Of a stretch of 64,000 bases of DNA, positions 1-7,965 are shown one piece after another. Numbering within the stretch: position 1 is the stretch's first letter; every line of letters starts with the position of its first letter. The stretch comes from Egicoccus sp. AB-alg6-2 (GTDB lineage: Bacteria > Actinomycetota > Nitriliruptoria > Nitriliruptorales > Nitriliruptoraceae), in NCBI RefSeq assembly GCF_041821025.1, contig NZ_JBGUAY010000002.1:62001-126000 (forward strand), given 5' to 3'. The position numbers and the translations under genes are program-made. The notes beneath the pieces are model-generated. The model was not told the origin of the DNA. It made no database searches and saw nothing but the letters and a program-made list of their open reading frames with translations.

Positions 1-831
1 GGCGCGGGCGGTCAGGACGCGCGCGAGGTGGCGGCGGAAGGCGGCGTCGGCGTTGCTGTCGCTGGGGGGCGAGGTGTCGACGTCGGCCAGCGCGGCTGCC
101 GCGGCGATCGCGGCCGGCTCCGCGGGACCACCGCGCAGCGCACCCTCGGTGGCCGTCGCACGCAGGGGTACCTCGCCCATGTGCGTGAGCCCGACGCGAA
201 CGTCGGCGATCCGTCCCTGCTTACGGCGGACGAGCGCGCAGGCGCCGACGACGGCCCACGCGTGCGACACGGGCGCGAACTTCTCGTACGCCCACGACCA
301 CCCGGCGAGGTCGGGCACACGGACGGCCAGCAGCACCTCCTCGGGCGCGAGCACCGTCTGCAGGTGCCCGGTGAAGAAGTCGGCGGCGCGGACCCGGCGG
401 CGACGCTTCTGGCTCGCCAGCACGAACTCCGCGTCGAGGGCACGGGCGAGGGCCGGCAGGTCACCGGCGGCGTCACCGTGGGCCATCGCGCCACCGATCG
501 TCCCGCGGTGCCGGACCTGCGGGTCGCCGATCCGCCGCACGACCGCGGCCAGTGCTCCGCAGCGCGCGGCCAGCACGGGCGCGTCGATCACGTCCTGGTG
601 GGTCGTCGCGGCACCGATCTCGAGGTGGTCGCCGTCGACACGTACGCCGCGGAGGGCCTCGACGCGGCCGATGTCGATCAGCACCCCCGGTGTCGCGAGG
701 CGGAACTTCATCAGCGGCAGCAGGCTCTGCCCGCCGGCGAGGAGCTTCGCGTCGTCGCCGTGCTCGTACAGCGCCGCCACGACGTCGTCGACCGTCTCCG
801 CCCGGTGGTAGTCGAAGGCCGCCGGGAACAC
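1..831 (-). CDS. coxM: Molybdenum hydroxylase (CODH-type) FAD-binding medium subunit, 3' end cut by the window
   Basis: This gene encodes the FAD subunit that passes electrons from the [2Fe-2S] subunit to an acceptor in a CO-dehydrogenase/xanthine-dehydrogenase type enzyme. The frame is open for 277 codons and runs off the left edge with no stop seen. It shows the two FAD-binding signatures of the family, AGGQSLLP at about residues 32-39 and RGTIGGAMAHGD at about 109-120. The family is usually near 280-295 aa, so only the last few residues are likely missing. The start chosen is a GTG one base after the coxS stop, which implies a coxS-coxM transcript. The substrate cannot be told from this subunit. 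Confidence 0.85.
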   Translation of the reverse strand, partial: MFPAAFDYHRAETVDDVVAALYEHGDDAKLLAGGQSLLPLMKFRLATPGVLIDIGRVEALRGVRVDGDHLEIGAATTHQDVIDAPVLAARCGALAAVVRRIGDPQVRHRGTIGGAMAHGDAAGDLPALARALDAEFVLASQKRRRRVRAADFFTGHLQTVLAPEEVLLAVRVPDLAGWSWAYEKFAPVSHAWAVVGACALVRRKQGRIADVRVGLTHMGEVPLRATATEGALRGGPAEPAAIAAAAALADVDTSPPSDSNADAAFRRHLARVLTARA

Positions 832-832
832 C

Positions 833-1321
833 TCAGGCCCCCGGCTGCGCGGCGAGCTCGTCGGCGGCCTGGCGCACCGCCGCCACGATGGGCGCGTACC
901 CGGTGCAGCGGCACAGGTTGCCCTCGAGGCCTTCGCGGATCTCGGCGTCCGAGGGGCGTGGGTTGTGGTCGAGCAGGTCCTTGGCGGCCATGATCATGCC
1001 CGGGGTGCAGTACCCGCACTGGAGCGCGTGGCAGTCCCGGAAGGCCGACTGCAGCGGGTGCCAGGCCGCGGGCTCGTCGGGCGGTGTGAGACCCTGCACC
1101 GTCGTCACCTCGCAACCGTCGGCCTGCACGGCCAGCACCGTGCAGCTCTTCACGCTGCGACCATCGAGGAGCACCGTGCACGCGCCACAGTTGGTCGAGT
1201 CGCAGCCGACGTTGACCCCTGTACGGTCGAGGTCGTCGGTCAGCAGGTGGACCAGCAGCACCCGGGCGTCGACGTCACGGGTCACGGCGTCGCCGTCCAC
1301 GGTCAGTCGAATCGATGGCAT
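833..1321 (-). CDS. coxS: Molybdenum hydroxylase (CODH-type) [2Fe-2S] small subunit
   Basis: This 162-aa iron-sulfur subunit relays electrons from the molybdenum site to FAD. The N-terminal plant-type [2Fe-2S] domain has Cys40, Cys45, Cys48 and Cys60, and the C-terminal helical domain has the second cluster ligands Cys102, Cys105 (QCGYCTPGM) and Cys137, Cys139 (LCRCTGY). Length and cysteine spacing match the CoxS/XdhC-type family. It is the first gene of a leftward coxS-coxM unit and is divergent from the large subunit gene, with about 107 bp between their starts. Confidence 0.93.
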   Translation of the reverse strand: MPSIRLTVDGDAVTRDVDARVLLVHLLTDDLDRTGVNVGCDSTNCGACTVLLDGRSVKSCTVLAVQADGCEVTTVQGLTPPDEPAAWHPLQSAFRDCHALQCGYCTPGMIMAAKDLLDHNPRPSDAEIREGLEGNLCRCTGYAPIVAAVRQAADELAAQPGA

Positions 1322-1428
1322 GCTGCCCCCTCCCGCGTCCGCTTCAGGGCGATGCTAACGTAACGCGCGGTATCAATCGATTGCAACAGGATCTGCCGCC
1401 CACGGCGTGGAGCACCCCAGGAGCAGCG
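1322..1428. promoter_or_regulatory. Divergent coxS/coxL promoter region with 10-bp palindrome
   Basis: This region separates the two divergent parts of the hydroxylase locus and must hold both promoters. At 1374-1383 there is a perfect 10-bp palindrome, CAATCGATTG, inside a locally AT-richer patch, which is a plausible operator. An AGGAG ribosome-binding site at 1419-1423 lies five bases before the chosen coxL ATG. No regulator family is identifiable from the site. Confidence 0.45.
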
Positions 1429-3693
1429 ATGGCGACGGCCCCCGGCACCGCGCCCCACCGGCTCGAGGACGACCGGCTCGTCCACGGGCGGGGCCGGTTC
1501 GTCCCCGACCTGCGCCCGCCGGGCCTGCTGCACGCCGCCTTCGTGCGCAGCTATCTCCCCCACGCCCGGATCGTCGAGGTGGACCGCTCCGACGCACAGG
1601 GGATGACCGGCGTCGCGGGGGTGTTCACCGCCGACGACCTCGACCTGCCGCCGATTCCCGGTGCGACCGGCCGTGGTCCCGAGGTCGCGATGCCCCGGGA
1701 GATCCTGGCGCGCGAGCGGGTGCGCTATGTCGGCGAACCGATCGCGCTGGTGGTCGCCGAGGACCGCTACACCGCGGCCGACGCCGCCGAGATGTGGGTC
1801 GAGCTCGACGAACTGCCGGTCGTTGCCGACCCGGTCGCCGCGCTCGAGGACGCCTCCGTGCTGCATCCCGGGCACGGCTCGAATCTCGTCTCGTCCTCGG
1901 TGGTCGGGGTCGAGGACCCGGCCGACGGTCCCGCCGGTCCGGTCAGCGTCACCGTCCGCGTCGACAACCAGCGGCTGGCGCCCGCGCCGATCGAGCCGCT
2001 GGGCATCCTGTGCGAACCCGGCGAGGACGGCCGGCTGACCGTGTGGTGCGGGCACCAGGCGCCGCACCGCCTCCAACGGCAGCTCGCCGGGCTGCTCGGC
2101 CTCGATGCGGCCCGCATCCGGGTCGTCGTGCCCGACGTCGGCGGCGCGTTCGGCATGAAGGGGATGCTGTTCCCCGAGTACGTGGCCGTCGCGGCCGCCG
2201 CACTCCGGCTCGACCGGCCGGTGCGCTGGGTCGAGAACCGCACCGAGCACTTCCTCGGCGGCACCCACGGACGCGGCCTGCACCACACGGTCACGCTGTC
2301 CGGCGACCCCGACGGTCGGGTGCGCCGCGCCCGCGTCGAGATCGTCGCCGACCTCGGCGCCTACCCGCACAACGGGTCCCAGGTGCCGTTGTTCGCGCGG
2401 TTCGTCGCCGGCGGCCTCTACGACCTTCCCGACCTGTCGGTGACGACCCGGATGGTGGTCACCAACCGGGCGCCGACTGGTTCGTACCGGGGGGCCGGCC
2501 GGCCGGAGGCCGCCTACGCCATCGAACGCGCGATGGAGGCCTACGCCCGTGCCTGCGGCCTCGACCCCGCCGAGGTCCGTCGCCGCAACCTCGTCGCGCC
2601 CGACCGCATGCCCTACCGGGCGGCCACCGGGGCGCTGTACGACAGCGGGGACTATCCGGCCGCGCTCGACCTCGCCCTGCGCCTGGCCGACTACGACGCC
2701 GTGCGCGCCGAGCAGGCACAGCGGCGGGCCCGTGGCGACCACGGACTTGGCATCGGGATCGGCGCCTTCGTCGAGCGGGCCGGCGGCGCCATCGGCTCGG
2801 ACGAGTACGCGCGGGTCGAACTCGCCGACGACGGCCACGTCGTGGTGCGCACCGGCACCTGCGCCACCGGCCAGGGACACCGCACCGTCTGGTCCCAGCT
2901 GACCTCCGCGGTGCTCGGCGTGGCCGCCGACACCGTCGAGGTCGTCGCCGGCGACACGGACGCGGTCGCGGACGGCATCGGCTCCTTCGCGAGCCGCTCG
3001 GCCCAGGTCGGCGGCTCGGCGATCCACCTCGCGGCCGGCCGCCTGCGCGACCGGTTGCGCGACCTCGCCGCCGAACACCTCGAGGTGGACCCCGCGGACC
3101 TGCAGTTCCGCGACGGCGAGGTCGCCGTGACCGGTGCGCCGCAGGTCGCCGTCACGCTGGCCGACCTCGGCCGGCTCGCCGCCGAGCACGGCGTCGCCGT
3201 GCACGAGGAGGAGCGGTTCGACCCGCAGGCGCAGACCTTCCCGTACGGCGTCCACGTCGCGGTCGTCGAGGTGGACGGCGCCACCGGCAGGGTCGAGATC
3301 CGCAAGCTGGTCGCCGTCGACGACTGCGGCAACGTGCTGCACCCCGAGATCGTCGAGGGGCAGGTCGTCGGCTCGCTGATGCAGGGCATCGCCCAGGCGC
3401 TGTACGAGGGACTGCAGTACGAGGACGGCCAACTGCGGACCACCACGTTCGCCGAGTACCACGTACCGACCGCCATGGAGGCGCCACCGATCGTCAGCGA
3501 CCGGCTCGTCAGCCCCGCGCCGTCGAACCCGCTCGGGGTCAAGGGCTCCGGCGAGTCGGGGTGCATCGGCGCGCCACCCGCGATCGTCAACGCGGTCCTC
3601 GACGCGCTCGAGCCGCTGGGGGTCGACGACCTCCAGATGCCGTTGACGGCCCGGACGGTCTGGAGCGCCATCCAGCGCGCCCGTCGGTCGTGA
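1429..3693 (+). CDS. coxL: Molybdenum hydroxylase large subunit, form II CODH-like
   Basis: This 754-aa protein is the molybdopterin-binding catalytic subunit. The active-site loop reads SYRGAGR at residues 352-358, the pattern of form II CoxL and other aldehyde/xanthine-oxidase relatives, not the AYRCSFR of form I CO dehydrogenase, so CO may not be the real substrate. The catalytic glutamate lies in GSGESG near residue 709. The ATG at 1429 was chosen because of its AGGAG site and because homologous sequence (HRLEDDRLVHGRGRF) starts just after it; the open frame extends upstream into the promoter. The GTG start of the next gene overlaps its stop. Confidence 0.9.
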   Translation: MATAPGTAPHRLEDDRLVHGRGRFVPDLRPPGLLHAAFVRSYLPHARIVEVDRSDAQGMTGVAGVFTADDLDLPPIPGATGRGPEVAMPREILARERVRYVGEPIALVVAEDRYTAADAAEMWVELDELPVVADPVAALEDASVLHPGHGSNLVSSSVVGVEDPADGPAGPVSVTVRVDNQRLAPAPIEPLGILCEPGEDGRLTVWCGHQAPHRLQRQLAGLLGLDAARIRVVVPDVGGAFGMKGMLFPEYVAVAAAALRLDRPVRWVENRTEHFLGGTHGRGLHHTVTLSGDPDGRVRRARVEIVADLGAYPHNGSQVPLFARFVAGGLYDLPDLSVTTRMVVTNRAPTGSYRGAGRPEAAYAIERAMEAYARACGLDPAEVRRRNLVAPDRMPYRAATGALYDSGDYPAALDLALRLADYDAVRAEQAQRRARGDHGLGIGIGAFVERAGGAIGSDEYARVELADDGHVVVRTGTCATGQGHRTVWSQLTSAVLGVAADTVEVVAGDTDAVADGIGSFASRSAQVGGSAIHLAAGRLRDRLRDLAAEHLEVDPADLQFRDGEVAVTGAPQVAVTLADLGRLAAEHGVAVHEEERFDPQAQTFPYGVHVAVVEVDGATGRVEIRKLVAVDDCGNVLHPEIVEGQVVGSLMQGIAQALYEGLQYEDGQLRTTTFAEYHVPTAMEAPPIVSDRLVSPAPSNPLGVKGSGESGCIGAPPAIVNAVLDALEPLGVDDLQMPLTARTVWSAIQRARRS

Positions 3694-4769
3694 CGGGCAG
3701 CGGCCGCATCGACCCCGACCCGCGCGCGCCGGCCGCGTCCGACAGGGTGCGTCCCGTCGTGCCCGGCCTCGTCCTGGCCGCCGTGGTCACCGCGGCGGCG
3801 TTCGCGGTCGCGGCGGCCTTCGCACGAGCCGACGGCCCCCGCCTCAGCCCCGTCTTCATCGCCGTGCTCGTCGGACTCCTGCTGTCGCTGTCCGTGCCCG
3901 AGCTCACCGGCGGACGCGCCGTCCCGGGATTCCGCCTGGCCACTCGCGGGCTGCTGCGCCTGGCCATCGTGCTGCTCGGGCTGCGCTTCAGCCTCGGCGT
4001 GGTGCTGGAGGTCGGGGCACGCGGCCTGCTGGTGGTGCTGGCCGTCGTGGCCACCGGGCTCACCTTCGGCGTCGTGGTCGGCCGCCGGCTCGGCGCGTCG
4101 CCGCGTCTGGCCTGGCTCGTCGGAATCGGCACGGCCATCTGCGGCACCAGCGCCATCGCCGCCGCGGCACCCATCGTGGGAGCCGAGGAGGACGAGGTCT
4201 CGGTCGCCTCGGTCATCATCACCGTGTTCGGCACCGCGGCGATGGTGGTGCTGCCCGTCGTGGGGCACCGGCTGGGCATGGACGCCGACACCTTCGGGGT
4301 CCTGGCCGGCGCCGGCGTCCACGACGCCGCGCAGGCCATCGCCGCGGGATTCAGCTTCGGCCCGGAGGCCGGCGGCACCGCCACGATCGTCAAGCTGGCA
4401 CGCACGAGCCTGCTGGTGCCGGTGCTGCTGGTGCTCAGCGTGGTCCACGGTCGGCGCCGGGGCGCCGTGACGGCCGACGGCGGGCGCGTCCGGATCCGGG
4501 TGCCGTGGTACCTCGTCGGGTTCGTCGCCGCCGCGGCGGTACGCACCCTGGGGGACCGGGTGCTCGGTGACGCCGGCGGGTGGGTGGCGCTGTTGGACGC
4601 GGTCGCCACCTCGACCACCGCGCTGCTGGTGTTGGCCATGGCCGCCTTCGGGCTGCAGACGCGGCTGTCCGCGCTGCGCGAGGTCGGCCCCCGCGCCGTC
4701 GCGGCCGGGCTGACGACCGCCGTCGCCTGCGCCGTCGTCGCCACCCTCGGCGCCCTCACCCTGACCTGA
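3690..4769 (+). CDS. UPF0324 (YeiH-type) putative sulfate/anion exporter membrane protein
   Basis: This 359-aa polytopic membrane protein has about ten hydrophobic segments and the family-typical stretches IGTAICGTSAIAAAAPI and GAGVHDAAQAIAAG. Members of UPF0324 (YeiH) are proposed secondary transporters for anions such as sulfate, but the substrate is not settled. The GTG start overlaps the coxL TGA, so translation is probably coupled to the hydroxylase. A structured 3' region and a terminator follow. Confidence 0.85.
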   Translation: MTGSGRIDPDPRAPAASDRVRPVVPGLVLAAVVTAAAFAVAAAFARADGPRLSPVFIAVLVGLLLSLSVPELTGGRAVPGFRLATRGLLRLAIVLLGLRFSLGVVLEVGARGLLVVLAVVATGLTFGVVVGRRLGASPRLAWLVGIGTAICGTSAIAAAAPIVGAEEDEVSVASVIITVFGTAAMVVLPVVGHRLGMDADTFGVLAGAGVHDAAQAIAAGFSFGPEAGGTATIVKLARTSLLVPVLLVLSVVHGRRRGAVTADGGRVRIRVPWYLVGFVAAAAVRTLGDRVLGDAGGWVALLDAVATSTTALLVLAMAAFGLQTRLSALREVGPRAVAAGLTTAVACAVVATLGALTLT

Positions 4770-4812
4770 CCTGCCCCGCCTGACCGCGCCCCGCCGCCCC
4801 GCCTCGCCGCGC

Positions 4813-4894
4813 CATGTCGCGCGAGCAGCTCCGTGTCGCGTATCCGCCGCACGCCTGCGGGATCGGCGCGACAAGGAGCCGGTCCCGCGACATG
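4813..4894. repeat. Long nested imperfect hairpin between convergent genes
   Basis: The outer arms CATGTCGCG (4813-4821) and CGCGACATG (4886-4894) are exact inverted copies. Inside them, CTCC-G-TGTCGCG (4829-4840) pairs with CGCGACA-A-GGAG (4867-4878), and a third, bulged helix closes the middle. The whole element can fold into one long stem of about 80 nt. It sits between the 3' ends of the UPF0324 gene and pckA, so it could stabilise 3' ends or help terminate transcription in both directions. Confidence 0.5.
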
Positions 4895-4896
4895 AC

Positions 4897-4920
4897 GAGG
4901 GGCCCCCGCGGGGGCCCCTC
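4897..4920. terminator. Bidirectional terminator hairpin, 24-bp perfect palindrome
   Basis: GAGGGGCCCCCG is followed directly by its exact reverse complement, giving a 12-bp self-complementary arm pair. It lies between the convergent UPF0324 gene and pckA and can serve both. There is no strong T-tract, as is common in GC-rich actinobacteria. Confidence 0.7.
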
Positions 4921-4941
4921 CCGAGCGTCCCGGTGGGCGGG

Positions 4942-6477
4942 TCAGCCGGCCTTGACGATGCTCTGGTCCAGCGTGGCGAACTTGGCGAGGTACTCCGCGC
5001 GCTCGGTCTCGAGCTTGTCGACCAGGGCGCGGTACTCGTCCATGCGGCCCTGACGCTCGTAGAGCTTGCGCGGCTGCAGCAGTTCCTCGTCGTCGATGCC
5101 CGGCAGCGTCGAGGCGACGAGGTAGCCGAAGTCGGGGTCCTCCTCCCACTCGATCGTGCCGTCGACGATCGCCTCCTGCACGGCCGCCGAGTGGGGGATG
5201 CGGACCTTCTTCGAACGGTCGTCGTCGTCCCCGCCGCCGATCCGGCCGGTGTTGAACAGGTAGACCTCGAGGTCGCAGGTCTCGAGCAGTTCGAGGAACC
5301 GGTTGCCCATCGAGGACTCCTCCTCGAACCAGAACGGGTTGGTGCCGGGCACGCGCAGGTTCTTGCCGGCCTCGTGGGCGCCTCCGGCCGAGGTGCCCTT
5401 CGTCTCGCCGAGCATGAAGTAGTAGGCCGCCTGCTCCGGGTGCAGCTTGGCGACCGCGGGGATCAGGTTCTCGTTGCGGTTGAGGATGAACAGGTAGTGC
5501 GCCTTCGGCAGGTCCTTGGGGTCGCGGTGGCGGATGTTCGCCATCGGGAACGTCACCCGGCCGTTGGCGGTGTAGCTGTCGTCGAAGAAGTCGACCTTGC
5601 CGGTCTCGGGATCGACGGCGACGGACTCGAGCCAGGCGTCGGGCCGCGTCGCGCCGCCGTAGATGGTCGGCTCGTCGTCGGGGTCGAGCCCGAAGGACTT
5701 CGCGAAGCAGCCGTTCTCGGTGGTGTAGACGGTGCCGCCCGGCATCAACGCGATGAAGTCGTCCTGCACGGGCAGCGAGCCCTTGACGTTGCGGAACGTG
5801 GTGGTCGTCTTGCCGGTACCGGAGAGACCGATGATCAGCGCGAGCCGCTCGTTGCCGTCGGGGGTCGACTCGGCCGGGAACGTCTTCGCCCCCGAGTGCA
5901 TCGCCAGCCCGCCACGGTCGTAGACCAGCTTGTTCCACATCCGCAGCGAGCCCATCTTGGACTCACCGAAGTAGTCCGAGCCGAACACCCGGGTGACGTA
6001 GTTGTCGAGGTCGACGAGGATCAGGCACTCCTCGTGGTGTTCGGGCACGCGGAAGCCGGGGGTGTAGATGACGGTGAACTCCGGCGTCCAGTCGTCGTCG
6101 CGGTCGAAGTACAGCTGCTGCTGCATCGCCGGGACGTTGCTGTTGGCCTTCTCCATGAACAGGCGCGTCCCGGTGCGGAACGCCGGGTCGGGGCCGACGT
6201 AGCCCTCGATCAGCACCATGTCCTGCTCGGCGATGTAGGCGTCCTGCTTCTCGGCCCACTGCTGCGCCTCGGCACGGGGCATGACCTGCTTGCCCGTCGG
6301 TTCGTCGGACACGAAGAACGTCGAAGGCGTCAACCGGGCCAGGATCCGCGCCTGGTAGTTGAGGTTCCCGAACTCCGTTTCGGTCACGCGCGGCATGTAC
6401 TCGAGCACCCATTCCCGGAGCTCGGCCTGCGTGGGGTTGGCTACGACGGACTTGGCTTGCGGCAACGCGAACGTCAC
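4942..6477 (-). CDS. pckA: Phosphoenolpyruvate carboxykinase (ATP)
   Basis: This 511-aa enzyme converts oxaloacetate and ATP to phosphoenolpyruvate, the entry step of gluconeogenesis. The ATP-type signature is clear: the P-loop GLSGTGKT at residues 217-224, the metal/substrate region MHSGAKTFP around 193-201 and QDDFIALMPGG around 238-248. Many actinobacteria use the GTP type instead, so the ATP form is notable. The GTG at 6477 is chosen because a GGAGG site lies seven bases upstream; the frame stays open further upstream but that part is not PEPCK-like. GlpX in the same window would act in the same pathway. Confidence 0.93.
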   Translation of the reverse strand: MTFALPQAKSVVANPTQAELREWVLEYMPRVTETEFGNLNYQARILARLTPSTFFVSDEPTGKQVMPRAEAQQWAEKQDAYIAEQDMVLIEGYVGPDPAFRTGTRLFMEKANSNVPAMQQQLYFDRDDDWTPEFTVIYTPGFRVPEHHEECLILVDLDNYVTRVFGSDYFGESKMGSLRMWNKLVYDRGGLAMHSGAKTFPAESTPDGNERLALIIGLSGTGKTTTTFRNVKGSLPVQDDFIALMPGGTVYTTENGCFAKSFGLDPDDEPTIYGGATRPDAWLESVAVDPETGKVDFFDDSYTANGRVTFPMANIRHRDPKDLPKAHYLFILNRNENLIPAVAKLHPEQAAYYFMLGETKGTSAGGAHEAGKNLRVPGTNPFWFEEESSMGNRFLELLETCDLEVYLFNTGRIGGGDDDDRSKKVRIPHSAAVQEAIVDGTIEWEEDPDFGYLVASTLPGIDDEELLQPRKLYERQGRMDEYRALVDKLETERAEYLAKFATLDQSIVKAG

Positions 6478-6731
6478 GCTCGATCCTCCGGGGAAGGTGC
6501 CCGGCCCTCCACCGGGCGGCGACCCTCGTGGACAACGGTAGCCGGCCGGGACGACGGCGGACGAATTGGCGCGTTTGCGGAATTTTGCGGTTGCAATCGT
6601 TGGCAGCACCAAATATCGCGCGCGGACGGGACGATCGGGCGGGTGCGGTCGGCCGCTGCGTCGAGGGCTAGCCTCTGCCGTGGCCGCCGGGTCGTCACCG
6701 CGGTCGGCGCTTCGAGGGAGAGTGCACACGC
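6478..6731. promoter_or_regulatory. Divergent pckA / ABC ATPase promoter region
   Basis: This 254-bp region is noticeably AT-richer at 6565-6620. It contains a direct repeat TTTGCGG at 6574-6580 and 6584-6590, exactly one helical turn apart, followed by GTTGCAATCG at 6590-6599. The reverse complement of the latter also occurs in the coxS/coxL promoter at 1378-1387. A TAGCCT -10-like hexamer near 6669 points toward the rightward ABC gene. These are candidate regulator sites without an assigned protein. Confidence 0.4.
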
Positions 6732-7562
6732 ATGGACGAGTGGGACCAGGCGGTGTCTTTGCGCGGGATCGGCGTCCGCGTCGACGGTGCGACGCTGCTG
6801 GCCGACGTCGACCTCGAGGTTGCCCGCGGCGAGCACCTCGCCGTCCTCGGCCCCAACGGTTCCGGCAAGACCACGCTGTTGCGCGTCCTGTCCACCCACC
6901 GCTTTCCCACGGTCGGCGAGGCGAGCGTCCTCGGCGCCCGGTTCGGACGGACCGACCTGCGGGCGCTGCGCGCCAGGATCGGCTTCGTCAGCACGGCCCT
7001 CGACGAGCTGTTGCACGTGCGCGCACCGGCGCTTCCGCTGGTGGCCGCCGCGGTGACCGGCGGCCTGTGGCCGCCCCCGACGGTGCTCGACGACCCCGTC
7101 GTCGCCGACGCCGCGCAGCGGGCGCTGACGCGGGTGGGCGCCGGGCACCTCGCGCAGCGGCGGGTCGACACGCTCTCGCAGGGGGAGCGGCAACGGGTCC
7201 GGATCGCACGTGCCCTGGCGGCCGACCCGGACCTGCTGCTGCTCGACGAGCCGTTCGCCGGCCTCGACCTCGGCGGTCGCGAGTCGTTGCTGCGCGACCT
7301 CGACGCGGTGCTGGCCGAACCGGGCGGGCCCACCACCGTCCTGGTCACCCACCACCTCGAGGAGTTGCCCCGAGGCGTCCGCTCCGCCCTGTTGCTTCGC
7401 GAGGGGAGACCGGTGGCTTCGGGCGCCGTGGACGAGGTGCTGCGTGACGGCCCCGTGTCGCGGTGCTTCGGGCTCGCGGTGGCGGTCGGCGCGACCCAGG
7501 GGAGGTTCACGGCCCGCGCGGTGGCCGCCGACACGAACCTGGCGCGTTCGACAGACAGGTGA
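6732..7562 (+). CDS. Orphan ABC transporter ATP-binding protein
   Basis: This 276-aa cytoplasmic ATPase has a Walker A motif GPNGSGKTT at residues 40-48, the signature LSQGE at 148-152 and Walker B LLLLDEP at 168-174. The usual Q-loop glutamine is not obvious (the segment reads IGFVST), a trait also seen in ModF-like single ABC proteins. No permease or binding protein is adjacent, so its partner is unknown. Its stop overlaps the left edge of an IdeR-like box that precedes the bacterioferritin genes. Confidence 0.85.
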   Translation: MDEWDQAVSLRGIGVRVDGATLLADVDLEVARGEHLAVLGPNGSGKTTLLRVLSTHRFPTVGEASVLGARFGRTDLRALRARIGFVSTALDELLHVRAPALPLVAAAVTGGLWPPPTVLDDPVVADAAQRALTRVGAGHLAQRRVDTLSQGERQRVRIARALAADPDLLLLDEPFAGLDLGGRESLLRDLDAVLAEPGGPTTVLVTHHLEELPRGVRSALLLREGRPVASGAVDEVLRDGPVSRCFGLAVAVGATQGRFTARAVAADTNLARSTDR

Positions 7563-7573
7563 GGTTCACCTAA
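7555..7573. promoter_or_regulatory. DtxR/IdeR-type iron box upstream of bfd-bfr
   Basis: The 19 bases ACAGGTGAGGTTCACCTAA match the DtxR/IdeR consensus TTAGGTTAGGCTAACCTAA at 14 positions and contain a perfect inverted repeat, AGGTGA-GGT-TCACCT. The site begins inside the last codons of the upstream ABC gene and ends 53 bp before the bfd start. In actinobacteria IdeR activates iron-storage genes when iron is plentiful, which fits the genes that follow. Confidence 0.7.
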
Positions 7574-7626
7574 TCTGGCGTGGTCGCCCGGTTCGCCGGA
7601 ACTGCCTCATCGCCGGAGCACCCGCC

Positions 7627-7899
7627 GTGTACGTGTGCCACTGCAACGTCGTGAGCGACCGCACCATCCGTGCCGCGATCGCCGACGGTGCCGCCGACGT
7701 CGACGCCGTCGGCGCGCGCTGCGGTGCCGGCGACGCCTGTGGGGGATGCGTGCCCACCATCGAGGCATTGCTCGCCGAGGCCGCAGCCGCGATCCGGACC
7801 CCCGAGCTGGTCGGCCTGCGCCAGGCCGCGCGTCGGCGTCTGGCCGGCCACACCTCCTTCAGCCCGGGGCCGGCACTGGCCCGGCCGGCGGCCGGCTGA
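7627..7899 (+). CDS. bfd: Bacterioferritin-associated ferredoxin (BFD-type [2Fe-2S])
   Basis: This 90-aa protein carries the BFD fold cysteines Cys4, Cys6 (VCHC) and Cys38, Cys41 (ACGGC), which hold a [2Fe-2S] cluster. Bfd reduces the ferric core of bacterioferritin so that stored iron can leave. It starts at a GTG placed right at the conserved YVCHCN sequence. The C-terminal 35 residues are low-complexity and longer than in the enterobacterial protein. It is 66 bp upstream of bfr and downstream of an IdeR-like box. Confidence 0.85.
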   Translation: MYVCHCNVVSDRTIRAAIADGAADVDAVGARCGAGDACGGCVPTIEALLAEAAAAIRTPELVGLRQAARRRLAGHTSFSPGPALARPAAG

Positions 7900-7965
7900 C
7901 CTAGGGTCGCGTCCCACCTCCGGGTCGCGTACGGCGGCTCGTCCGACTCTGCACGAGGACACACC

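Noticed and set aside
1303-3462. 719-codon leftward frame over coxL
   Set aside because: It is the shadow of coxL in high-GC codon bias; its product is low-complexity and shows no family motif, while the plus strand encodes a full hydroxylase.
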